Source of the DNA: a bacterium | GTDB lineage: Bacteria; Armatimonadota; Abditibacteriia; Abditibacteriales; Abditibacteriaceae | Assembly (NCBI GenBank): GCA_004172935.1 | Contig: SDZD01000011.1 | Location: 96,617-160,616 of the forward strand | Reading direction: 5' to 3' | DNA: 64,000 bases | Shown: positions 17,992 through 25,711 of the stretch, piece by piece | Layout: every line of letters starts with the position of its first letter | Position numbering within the stretch: the stretch's first letter is position 1 | The notes under the pieces: generated by a model | Databases searched by the model: none | What the model was told of the DNA's origin: nothing | What the model saw: the letters and a program-made list of their open reading frames with translations, nothing else | Program-made: the position numbers and the translations under genes

Positions 17992-18228
17992 CTGAAGCAA
18001 ACAAAATGCGTTCAATGAACGAAACGCATCCGAGTTGCGACGCGCGAAGAGCGAGAATCGTTCCGCTCTGCGGGCCTTATAAGAAACAATTATCAAAATT
18101 TCAGGCCATTCATTCGTTCGCGAAGCCGTAACAGATATTCATTAAATACAAAGAGAAGACAGGGAAAGAAAAAACAGTTTTAATATTGTTAGCGATTTCT
18201 AATCGTCTTCATTTCTCTGGCTCTCTCC

Positions 18229-19533
18229 ATGGCTCGCATAGATTTGCTTACGGCGCAGATGCGCCAACGCGCGGTCAACCGCGTCTCTGTTCAACGCGAC
18301 GAAAAAATGCAACTTTTCGGCGCAAACGACCAAATGCTGGGATCAGGAGCAGCTCTGCCCAGCCAAACGATACACGAAATCCTGACCGAAATCGCCCCAA
18401 TGCCAATAGATGGCGCTCCTGTCGCCTTCCCCTATGGTGGACGCGATGGCGAGTTCGAAATTTCGGTTGCTCCCGAAGGCCGAGGCTTTGAAATACGCAC
18501 CCTGTCGTTCGCCCCAGCGGCCAACGAACCCTTTCAAAACCACGTTGCCCCGCCTCTGCAAAACACCATGCCAGAACCTGCGTCTGCTGTGGCTCCAGTA
18601 GCCCCCTCCAATGACGAATGGTTCTATGCAACGGGTGACCAGCAAATCGGGCCGCACACCAGTTCCCAAATCAAGGGACTCATCCGTTCGGGAGTAATCC
18701 GCCGCAATACCTTCCTGTGGCAAGAGGGGATGTCCGAATGGCAGGCTGTTGGCAATTCGGAATTTAAAAACCTGCTGACTCCTCTGCCTAATGCCAAAGG
18801 CGATCCAGACAACACCTGGTATTACCGCAGCATGACCGGACAGGCAGTACCTGTTAACAAGTCGGTGCTGGTCGAGAAAATTCGCTCTGGCGAACTCACA
18901 GGCGATTCATGGGTCTGGCACGAAGGTATGGTCGATTGGGCCAGCGCCTCGTCGACCGAACTCGCTTCAGCTGTTGCCGCGCGTCCAATGGGCCTCCCAC
19001 CAGTAGGTGCGGGCGCAGCCCCCATTGCCTCGCCGACTGGTGGCCCACGCACCTTGCCTGGTAGCGGGCCATACGACATCTATGGCGGCGGCGATCCAGC
19101 CAACACCAGCGGTGGCGGTGATGGCGTGGAAATTCCCAGAGAAGCACGCGGACTTTTCAACTTAGGCGCTTTTCTGTTTCCTGTCTTCTGGTGTCACGCG
19201 ATGGGAATGCAGCAGTGGGCGACGGGTATTTTCGTTTTCAACATCGCATCGCGTTACATCCCTTTTGTCGGATTAGTCAAAATTCCGCTGTGCCTTTACC
19301 TGGGGTATATGGGAAACAGCCTCGCATGGCGTCACCGCCGCTTCAATAGCGTCGAAGATTTCAAGAAATGCCAGATGATCTGGGGTATAGCCTCAGGGGC
19401 AATCTGGGCGCTCATCATCTTCATCGGGATCGCATTTTATGTTTCGGTGGGTTCATCGTTCAAAAGTGCGAGTTCATCTATGTCCCCTCCCACAGCTCCA
19501 CCTATGAGTTCTCCTTCTGGCGGAGGAAATTAA
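18229..19533 (+). CDS. Membrane protein with two GYF_2 domains
   Basis: 434 residues. Residues 1-95 form an unassigned globular region. Two GYF_2 (DUF4339-type) domains follow at about 130-180 and 196-243; both show the W-Y/F start and the W-x-EGM-x-x-W signature (LWQEGMSEW, VWHEGMVDW). A Gly/Pro linker to about 300 precedes membrane segments near 308-325, 330-362 and 385-407, and a Ser/Pro tail ends the protein. GYF_2 domains are thought to bind peptides or partner proteins. The N-terminal part faintly recalls the N-domain of type IV pilus ATPases, which I cannot test. Confidence 0.8.
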   Translation: MARIDLLTAQMRQRAVNRVSVQRDEKMQLFGANDQMLGSGAALPSQTIHEILTEIAPMPIDGAPVAFPYGGRDGEFEISVAPEGRGFEIRTLSFAPAANEPFQNHVAPPLQNTMPEPASAVAPVAPSNDEWFYATGDQQIGPHTSSQIKGLIRSGVIRRNTFLWQEGMSEWQAVGNSEFKNLLTPLPNAKGDPDNTWYYRSMTGQAVPVNKSVLVEKIRSGELTGDSWVWHEGMVDWASASSTELASAVAARPMGLPPVGAGAAPIASPTGGPRTLPGSGPYDIYGGGDPANTSGGGDGVEIPREARGLFNLGAFLFPVFWCHAMGMQQWATGIFVFNIASRYIPFVGLVKIPLCLYLGYMGNSLAWRHRRFNSVEDFKKCQMIWGIASGAIWALIIFIGIAFYVSVGSSFKSASSSMSPPTAPPMSSPSGGGN

Positions 19534-19548
19534 CCAGCAACAAAACGC

Positions 19549-19584
19549 AAAAAGCCCCGCGAACTTCGGTTCGCGGGGCTTTTT
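19549..19584. terminator. Bidirectional terminator with TTCG loop
   Basis: A perfect 16-bp stem AAAAAGCCCCGCGAAC with its complement, closed by a TTCG tetraloop. It lies between the convergent GYF_2 gene and the PDLTG-repeat gene. Confidence 0.93.
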
Positions 19585-19590
19585 GATTTT

Positions 19591-19968
19591 TTAAGCCTTC
19601 TGCTTATACATCATCGTGCCGCCTGCTAGAAATACCCCCACCACGAGAACCATCAGGATGATTACCATCGTTGAAGAGCCTCCCGAATTGGAGGTAGCAC
19701 CTGACGAATCCATCATGGGACGCCGCTCTTCCTGAACCCTTCCAGTGAGATCGGGTCCCATGCCAGAACGTGCCCGCATAGCATTTGGACTGAACTGCGA
19801 GTTATTTGATTTACCCGTCAGGTCAGGCGCACTACCGGGGCCACCACCTTGAGGGCCATTGTTAGTCCGCCCTGTCAGGTCGGGGGCCGTTTGTGCCCCC
19901 GCAGCGCCACATAAAGCCACGCACATGCACAGGGTTATTGCTGCTCTGTGAAGAGGCAAATTCTTCAT
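19591..19968 (-). CDS. Small exported protein with three PDLTG repeats
   Basis: 125 residues, function unknown. It has a signal peptide of about 26 residues (ALCGAAGAQ). Three copies of PDLTG(R/K) follow at about 29, 48 and 72, two of them followed by an NN pair, in a Gly/Asn-rich segment. One C-terminal membrane helix (101-119) ends in YKQKA. It would sit anchored with the repeats outside. It starts 5 bases after the pseudopilin stop, so the two probably share a transcript. The ATG at 19968 is chosen because it begins the signal peptide. Confidence 0.72.
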   Translation of the reverse strand: MKNLPLHRAAITLCMCVALCGAAGAQTAPDLTGRTNNGPQGGGPGSAPDLTGKSNNSQFSPNAMRARSGMGPDLTGRVQEERRPMMDSSGATSNSGGSSTMVIILMVLVVGVFLAGGTMMYKQKA

Positions 19969-19973
19969 GGGAT

Positions 19974-20741
19974 TTAATCTTCTTCGCAACTAAGAGCCGA
20001 AACAACACCTGCTGCGTTCGTTTTCGCCAAAGCGTCCATTCTCATGGCCTTGACGTGCCCATCTACCCACAATACGTTTACGGTATCGAGGTGGCGAGAA
20101 ATGGCCTGAGCAAAGCGCTGAGGATTGCCAGTTACGCCGGGAGAAACCGAGGCATTACCACTACCAATATCCAAAATCCAGCCGTAGCCGTTGTCGCTGG
20201 CCGTATCGACAGCCCATACAGTCGAGGCCGGCACTGCACAGCTCGCCATGCTATTGACATTGCCTCCGTAGGCGGGGCGAGAAGTAGGAGGTGTTGGAGC
20301 GCCTGTAGCGTCATAGCTGCCGTTGATGGCATAGCTGCCGTAGGCACCATTAGCGACTCTTTGCTTGTAAGGAAGAGCGCCGTTGGTGTAGGTGTGGCTT
20401 GGGCAGTTGAATACCTGTTCGCTCTTGATGTAGGGATAAGCGGCATCCATCCACTTGTAGTTGATGTTAGTATCGCCTGGAGTCCAGGACCAACCGGTAT
20501 CACCGTAGTAGACGCCCATCTGCTGCTCGTCATAGTCCTGGCTGTATTGCAACAGTCCCAAACCAATCTGTTTGAGGTTTGACTGGCAAGACGCACGGCG
20601 AGCATTTTCACGAGCACGGGCGAACACAGGGAAGAGAATCGAAGCCAGAATAGCGATGATGGCGATAACAACTAAGAGTTCTATCAGGGTAAAAGCCCCC
20701 TTACGATTTGCAGCTCCGAACTGGGAATGTGAGATTTTCAT
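19974..20741 (-). CDS. Type II secretion-like pseudopilin (DUF1559-style)
   Basis: 255 residues. The class III prepilin motif is complete: [19 protein letters not shown] with the Glu at +5, then [19 protein letters not shown]. The C-terminus has [11 protein letters not shown], the DGHVK tail common in Planctomycetes, Armatimonadota and relatives. It would be processed by a prepilin peptidase (not in the window) and act as a pseudopilus or surface subunit. The ATG at 20741 fits the short basic leader. A TATAAT on the minus strand at 20843-20848 may be its -10 box. Confidence 0.9.
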   Translation of the reverse strand: MKISHSQFGAANRKGAFTLIELLVVIAIIAILASILFPVFARARENARRASCQSNLKQIGLGLLQYSQDYDEQQMGVYYGDTGWSWTPGDTNINYKWMDAAYPYIKSEQVFNCPSHTYTNGALPYKQRVANGAYGSYAINGSYDATGAPTPPTSRPAYGGNVNSMASCAVPASTVWAVDTASDNGYGWILDIGSGNASVSPGVTGNPQRFAQAISRHLDTVNVLWVDGHVKAMRMDALAKTNAAGVVSALSCEED

Positions 20742-20991
20742 GATTGGTACGAAAGAATAGGACCAACACAAGCGAGACTTGTCATCCGTTGTGTGAGCGG
20801 CGCCAAAGCAAATTTCCTACTTCGCCCCGTTGGTATACTAGAATTATACCCATATTCAACCGGTTTTAAACATCAATTTCAAATATCGGCGAAACTTTTA
20901 CGTCCGAGAAATCAGACGTTAACACCATCCCCCAAAACAACGCAATTCGGCCCCCCCTAACTCGACGTTTTCACTACGTCTGCACAAACGC

Positions 20992-21022
20992 AAAACGCCC
21001 CCAAACTTTAGGTTCGGGGGCG
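20992..21022 (-). terminator. Terminator after tRNA-Thr
   Basis: An 11-bp stem of CGCCCCCGAAC with GTTTGGGGGCG in minus-strand sense (one G-U pair), followed by TTTTG, 15 bases past the tRNA 3' end. The stretch 20742-20990 otherwise holds only a possible promoter and small hairpins. Confidence 0.75.
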
Positions 21023-21036
21023 CTTCCCTATTTATA

Positions 21037-21110
21037 AGCCGCCTGCCGGAATCGAACCGGCGACCTTCTCATTACGAGTGAGATGCTCTACCAACTGAGA
21101 CTAAGGCGGC
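21037..21110 (-). tRNA. tRNA-Thr (anticodon CGT)
   Basis: A full cloverleaf on the minus strand. The acceptor stem GCCGCCT pairs with AGGCGGC. The D-arm has AGTTGGTAGAG, the anticodon arm is TCTCA-CTCGTAA-TGAGA with CGT at positions 34-36, and the T-arm is GCCGG-TTCGATT-CCGGC. The 3' CCA is not encoded. Confidence 0.96.
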
Positions 21111-21244
21111 ATCCCGGCATAAAGCCGAGATGTTTCAAGAAAAATATCTCGAAAGCAAGAGGAAATTATATATGCCTTTCGCCACAGATGCAAGAGAACA
21201 TGTCGAGGAATCGCAACTCTAAGCATTACCAATCCCTGCTTTCT

Positions 21245-23560
21245 ATGAAAATCCGCTTCTCTCGTGCTGCTCTCCCCCTGTCGCTACTATTAGGCTCGGC
21301 GCTACCATTATGTGCGCAGACGCTGTTGCAAACCCCGGAACGCGCGCTTTCTAATTCCTCATTCCAAAGCGGCACGGCGAATTGGGAGTTGGGCGACGCC
21401 ATTGCCACCAGTTCGATGCAGGTCGTTAATCTGGGTGCCAACGAAGCGGGCGGAGCCAAACGCGCCCTAAAAATCGACGTGCAGAGCGCAGCGGGCCTCA
21501 ATTCCTGGGACATCGCGTTGCGACAAGAGGTGCACGTCGCCCTACCCACCGGGCGACCGCTTCGCCTCACCTTCTGGGCCAAGGCGAACCGCGCCGCGAA
21601 AATCGGCACAGGCATAGAAGATGGTGGCGACTATCATAAAATCGCGTGGGGTGATGTCGAGTTATCACCAACATGGAAGCGCTATGAGATTCAGGGCAAA
21701 GCCGACCGTGACTTCGCCGCCGACTCGCTGCGTTTCATTTTCAACCTCGCTCAGCAAAGCGCGCAAATCTATCTGGCTGATGTGCGCCTCGAAGACCCTG
21801 AACACCCAATGGCTGCCAATGTGCCACTAGCGGGGCCAGTTGGCTCCCTCGAAAAACCGCTATCCCTCCTTCCTGCCACGGCTTTTGGCGAAGGCTGGGG
21901 CGGCAATGGGCTTACTATTAGTCCCTTCGATTCGGGCTTCCCTAATGTTGGACGCGCCGCACGGTTGACGATTACCGAACCGCCGCAAAACCCCTGGAAT
22001 GCCCGGCTTGGCGCGGGGAATCCGTCGCCCGTCAATGGTGGAGACGCTATCGCCGTTCGATTGTGGGCACGTTCGCCAACGAACAACAAAATCGGCATCA
22101 TCTTCCAGCAATCGACTGCGCCCCACGCGAAAATACTGTCGCAAGCAGTGCAACTCACTCCGCAGTGGCAGGAGTTCCGCTTCTTCGCCTTGCTCGACAA
22201 CGCGCAAGGTTTCGCGGCGGGCGGCTCCAACTTCGAGATTCATGCGGGCTATGGAACGGGCACCGTCGAAATCGGCAATGTGCGCGTCGAAGATTTCGGC
22301 AGTGCCACTCGCGAAGAGGTCGCCGCAAAAATCGGCGGCGAAACCATCGACTGGTGGGGTGGACGACCGCACGACGACACATGGCGTCCGGCAGCATTGG
22401 AACGCATCGAGCGCTATCGCAAAGCCGAGTTGAAGGTGCGCGTAGTTGACGCTCAAGGACGCCCAGTAACGGGCGCCACCGTCACCGCGAAAATAACACG
22501 CCACGCCTTTCGCTTTGGCACCGCGATAGCGTCCGGCCCCTTCTGGAACACCGATTCTCCCACGGTACAGCGATATAAGGAGATAGCGGCTCAAAACTTC
22601 AATACCATCACCCTCGAAAACGGTATGAAGTGGCCCGCCGCTTCGCCCGCGCAACAAGCTATCAACGACAACATTCTGGCGTGGGCCAAAGCCAACGACA
22701 TCGAAGTACGCGGCCATAACCTCGTGTGGGGTTCGACTCGTTTCATGCCGCGCGAAATCAACGGTAAAAAACTGGCCGATCTCACCAATGACGAGTTGAA
22801 GGCGGGCATCGAAGCCCATGTGCGCGATTACATGCGTCGTTATAAAGGGCACGTGTATATATGGGATGTGGTCAACGAAGCCGTTTCCGAACGCGACATC
22901 TGGGAGCGCATTGGTTGGGACGAGTTCGCCCGCGTCTTTCAAATCGCCCGCGAGGAAGACCCGGCCCTGTTACTGGCCTACAACGACTACAAACTGTTCC
23001 ACGTCGAAAATGACATCGAGTGGCGCAAGGAACAAGAGGTCATTCAAAAACTAGTCGCCGCAGGAGCGCCAATCGATGTGCTGGGAGAACAGGCGCATCT
23101 GGGCACGCCCCTCATTCCCATTCCCACCGTGCTATCGAACCTCGCAGAACTAGAGCGCTATGTCAAGACCGTCGAAATCACTGAGTTCGATTTGGGAGTT
23201 CGCGACGATAAAGTCCACGCCGACTACGTGCGTGACTTCATGACCGCCTGTTTTTCCGACCCGAAAGTAAGCGCATTCGTGCAGTGGGGTTTCTGGGAAG
23301 GCGCCCACTGGCGCTCTAAAGATGGCGGCTATCTCGTGCGCCGCGACTTCACATTACGTCCAGCGATGGAGGCATATCGTGATTTGGTTTTCAAGCAATG
23401 GTGGACTAACGCCACAGGGCAAAGCGATGCCACTGGAAGCTTTACCATTCGAGGTTTCAAAGGCAATTACGAACTAAACGCCACAAGAAATGAGCTAACG
23501 AGCAAACAAAATATTCAACTCAATGAAGCAACAGGGATTGTGACTCTTACATTACAATAA
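21245..23560 (+). CDS. Secreted GH10 endo-1,4-beta-xylanase with N-terminal binding domains
   Basis: Hydrolyses xylan backbones outside the cytoplasm. 771 residues from the ATG at 21245, which starts the signal peptide (KIRFSRAALPLSLLLGSALPLCAQ); upstream in-frame starts run into the tRNA. Two CBM4/9-like beta domains seem to lie at about 25-185 and 190-355. An Ig-like strand set (VRVVDAQGRPVTGATV) follows, then the GH10 barrel with TLENGMKWP, HNLVWG, the acid/base Glu in DVVNEAVS (E545) and the nucleophile in ITEFDLG (E647). A short beta tail ends the protein. No other polysaccharide genes are adjacent. Confidence 0.93.
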   Translation: MKIRFSRAALPLSLLLGSALPLCAQTLLQTPERALSNSSFQSGTANWELGDAIATSSMQVVNLGANEAGGAKRALKIDVQSAAGLNSWDIALRQEVHVALPTGRPLRLTFWAKANRAAKIGTGIEDGGDYHKIAWGDVELSPTWKRYEIQGKADRDFAADSLRFIFNLAQQSAQIYLADVRLEDPEHPMAANVPLAGPVGSLEKPLSLLPATAFGEGWGGNGLTISPFDSGFPNVGRAARLTITEPPQNPWNARLGAGNPSPVNGGDAIAVRLWARSPTNNKIGIIFQQSTAPHAKILSQAVQLTPQWQEFRFFALLDNAQGFAAGGSNFEIHAGYGTGTVEIGNVRVEDFGSATREEVAAKIGGETIDWWGGRPHDDTWRPAALERIERYRKAELKVRVVDAQGRPVTGATVTAKITRHAFRFGTAIASGPFWNTDSPTVQRYKEIAAQNFNTITLENGMKWPAASPAQQAINDNILAWAKANDIEVRGHNLVWGSTRFMPREINGKKLADLTNDELKAGIEAHVRDYMRRYKGHVYIWDVVNEAVSERDIWERIGWDEFARVFQIAREEDPALLLAYNDYKLFHVENDIEWRKEQEVIQKLVAAGAPIDVLGEQAHLGTPLIPIPTVLSNLAELERYVKTVEITEFDLGVRDDKVHADYVRDFMTACFSDPKVSAFVQWGFWEGAHWRSKDGGYLVRRDFTLRPAMEAYRDLVFKQWWTNATGQSDATGSFTIRGFKGNYELNATRNELTSKQNIQLNEATGIVTLTLQ

Positions 23561-23673
23561 AATAGGGTGGCATTCTTTAGCACTGGCTATTGTTTTTTGG
23601 AAACCTGTCAGGTAAAATTGGGCCAATCGTGTGACGATATTTGCTAGTAGGTGCGTCACATCGAAAACAGCCA

Positions 23674-23826
23674 ATGACTTTCCAATCCGCCGAAAGCGCA
23701 CTCCCCATTGAGGACACAACCGTCCCCTATGAAGCGCCCGCTATCGAATCGGTTCTCACAACCGAATCGCTCGAACGTGAAGTTCATTATGCAGGAGTGC
23801 CACCCACCAGCAGCCCCAAACCTTGA
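23674..23826 (+). CDS. Candidate RiPP precursor peptide 1
   Basis: 50 residues: a variable N-terminus to 18, the conserved block from YEAP (19-22) through AIESVL and LEREVHYAG (33-41), and a tail VPPTSSPKP. It is the first of three tandem paralogs followed by PqqD-like, HprK-like and radical SAM genes, the typical layout of a ribosomally made, modified peptide. The aromatic-x-x-P motif fits recognition by a PqqD-like domain. The ATG at 23674 is preferred over an in-frame TTG at 23641. The small size makes this rest on paralog conservation and context. Confidence 0.75.
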   Translation: MTFQSAESALPIEDTTVPYEAPAIESVLTTESLEREVHYAGVPPTSSPKP

Positions 23827-23876
23827 TCGGTGAACTCTACTCACTCTCCTGAGTGACAGCCAAACTTACCAACATA

Positions 23877-24047
23877 ATGAATATCGAAAAGTCCAAACTC
23901 GCATCGAATACGGATGCTGTCGTATCCGAAACGCACACCAACAATACCTACGAGGCTCCTGCTATCGAATCGGTTCTCACGCCTGAGGCACTCGAACGCG
24001 AAGTTCACTACGCGGGTACTATCCCACTTAGTCAGGTCAAAAAATAA
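23877..24047 (+). CDS. Candidate RiPP precursor peptide 2
   Basis: 56 residues, starting MNIEKS like peptide 3. After a variable leader to 24 it repeats the conserved block YEAPAIESVLT, then PEA and LEREVHYAG, and ends TIPLSQVKK. The start at 23877 is set by the shared MNIEKS. It lies 50 bases after peptide 1 and 17 before peptide 3, so all three probably share one transcript. Against peptide 1 the block is almost identical in protein while codons differ at third positions, a sign of selection on the protein. Confidence 0.78.
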   Translation: MNIEKSKLASNTDAVVSETHTNNTYEAPAIESVLTPEALEREVHYAGTIPLSQVKK

Positions 24048-24064
24048 TCGCGGTTTTTTCCATC

Positions 24065-24232
24065 ATGAACATCGAAAAGTCTCTTATCGAAGCGCAGCAA
24101 GTCGAAAAGGCCCCGGCTCAACCTGTTGAATACGAGGCTCCGATCATCGAGTCGGTACTGACACCCGAATCGCTCGAACGCGAAGTTCACTACGCGGGCA
24201 TTCAGCCTACGAGCGGTCAAGCCATAGCCTAA
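24065..24232 (+). CDS. Candidate RiPP precursor peptide 3
   Basis: 55 residues, starting MNIEKS. The leader runs to about 22; YEAP is at 23-26, then IIESVLTPES and LEREVHYAG (37-45), and the tail is IQPTSGQAIA. In peptides 1 and 3 the tail after the Gly reads x-x-P-T-S; in peptide 2 it reads x-x-P-L-S. So Pro and Ser are fixed and the rest drifts. The likely sites of modification are the E-x-x-Y of EVHY or the tail Ser/Thr; which is not known. Confidence 0.78.
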   Translation: MNIEKSLIEAQQVEKAPAQPVEYEAPIIESVLTPESLEREVHYAGIQPTSGQAIA

Positions 24233-24448
24233 TATCGACCTGCGCTATTCTGAACTCCACTACGCGAAATTATAAAGCCCTTACAGGGCCAATCGCCGTG
24301 GTGACTCATTTAAATACATCGTTTCCGGTGCCAATGGCTTTGATCCCATCTGTTGGCACAGACGTTGTGGGCCGTCTGACCACATCCGGCGATACCGTGA
24401 TGTGCCGACCCCATCTCATTTCCTACCATCCCATCTCTGTTAGTTTCT

Positions 24449-24730
24449 ATGTCGTCCCAATCTGTTTATGAGCGCAACGCGAGCGTTGACTCCTCACTCG
24501 CGGGTGATCGCGTTGTGCTGTATGAGCGGCAATCGCGCTCGGCCATTGTTCTCAACCCAACTGGCACCCATCTGTGGCAGACGCTTTCCCAGCCACAAAC
24601 AGCGCAGCAATTGAGCGAGGCTCTGTGCGTGCTTTATCCCACTCTGGATTCGGGACAGGCAAAGCACGATGTCGAAACTTTCCTGAGCGACCTGAGCGCC
24701 AAGCAACTGGTTCAAGTCCGTTCCAAGTAA
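24449..24730 (+). CDS. PqqD-like peptide-recognition protein (RRE domain)
   Basis: 93 residues with the PqqD fold pattern: RVVLYERQSRSAIVLNPTGTHLWQTL, then a helical C-terminal part with LSEALCVLYP and a closing helix (VETFLSDLSAKQLVQV). PqqD-family proteins bind the leader of a precursor peptide and present it to a radical SAM enzyme. Its place between three small peptide genes and a radical SAM gene is what one expects. The 216-base gap before it (24233-24448) holds no convincing gene; see the note on a degenerate core. Confidence 0.86.
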   Translation: MSSQSVYERNASVDSSLAGDRVVLYERQSRSAIVLNPTGTHLWQTLSQPQTAQQLSEALCVLYPTLDSGQAKHDVETFLSDLSAKQLVQVRSK

Positions 24731-24745
24731 GCCACTATCTTTGCC

Positions 24746-25711
24746 GTGCCCCTGCCCGCCGTTTCATCGCCGCATCCGCTCCATAACGCCGTCTGCTGGC
24801 AGATGGGCGAGGCACTGCGTTGTGCCATTCACAGCGACGATGCGGAAATCCTCGACTACGCCGCGCATGTAGTTGTCGCGACGCCGGCACCTAACGGCAC
24901 CGAACAACAAGCCGCCGACCTCAGTTGGCGCATCGAACAGCCTAACGGCCATGATTCGTGGCACGCCCAGCCGCTCACCGATTCGACTCCCTCATTTCAA
25001 GCCGAGACACTGCCCGAACTGCTGACCGCCATCGAATACGGGGCGTTGCAGTTGCTTCTGTCGTGTGGCACCGAGTCGTTTTTCTCGCTGCACGCAGCTC
25101 TGCTCACTAAAAACGGGCGCTCGGTCGTCATCGTTGGCCCCAAGGAAGCGGGCAAATCGACCCTGGCCTGTGCGCTGTGGGCGCAACGCGGCTGGACACT
25201 ACGCGGCGACGACAGCGCGCTCGTCGATACAGAGAATAAAACTCGCCCAGCCCCACGCCGTGTTTCGCTGCGAAACGGTAGCCGTCCCTTGCTTGGCGAA
25301 GAGCTATGGAATCGCCTCGGTGGCCTCCCATCGACTTATCCTACCGCACAGGGCCTGCTGTTTCATCCACACGAACTCGAAAACCGGGGGGAGCCTGAAA
25401 CGGCTTATCAACCCTCGGCAGTCTTCTTTCTGGCACGGCGCGAATCGACTGCCACCAATGCCGAGGCAGTCGCCATCACTCCCGCTCTCGCGGCTTTGGC
25501 GCTCCTCCCCTACTCCACATTTTTGCTGCCGCGCGGCGAACAGTTGCTGTGCCCCGCGCGCGTTGATTGGGGCGCCTCTTTGCCGCGCCTCACCGCTTTC
25601 GCGGCGCGCGTCCCGATGTTCGATTTAGGACGCGGGCCGTTGGATGCCATGACGCGCGAAGTCGAACGCCTTGTCTTTCATGCAAACCCTATCGCCACCT
25701 CCATTTCGTGA
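24746..25711 (+). CDS. HprK-like P-loop protein of the RiPP locus
   Basis: 321 residues from a GTG at 24746, 15 bases after the pqqD-like stop. The N-terminal 110 residues are unassigned. The C-terminal part resembles the HPr kinase fold: SLHAALLTKNGRSVVIVG, Walker A GPKEAGKST near 131-139, then LRGDDSALVD. Proteins of this type occur in lasso-peptide and other RiPP loci, where some phosphorylate a Ser of the peptide (the paeninodin kinase is an example). Here the tail Ser of the precursors would be a candidate substrate. It overlaps the radical SAM gene by 32 bases, suggesting coupled translation. Confidence 0.8.
   Translation: MPLPAVSSPHPLHNAVCWQMGEALRCAIHSDDAEILDYAAHVVVATPAPNGTEQQAADLSWRIEQPNGHDSWHAQPLTDSTPSFQAETLPELLTAIEYGALQLLLSCGTESFFSLHAALLTKNGRSVVIVGPKEAGKSTLACALWAQRGWTLRGDDSALVDTENKTRPAPRRVSLRNGSRPLLGEELWNRLGGLPSTYPTAQGLLFHPHELENRGEPETAYQPSAVFFLARRESTATNAEAVAITPALAALALLPYSTFLLPRGEQLLCPARVDWGASLPRLTAFAARVPMFDLGRGPLDAMTREVERLVFHANPIATSIS

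Noticed and set aside
21860..22942. 360-codon minus-strand frame across the xylanase
   Set aside because: Antisense of the GH10 gene; no motif seen.
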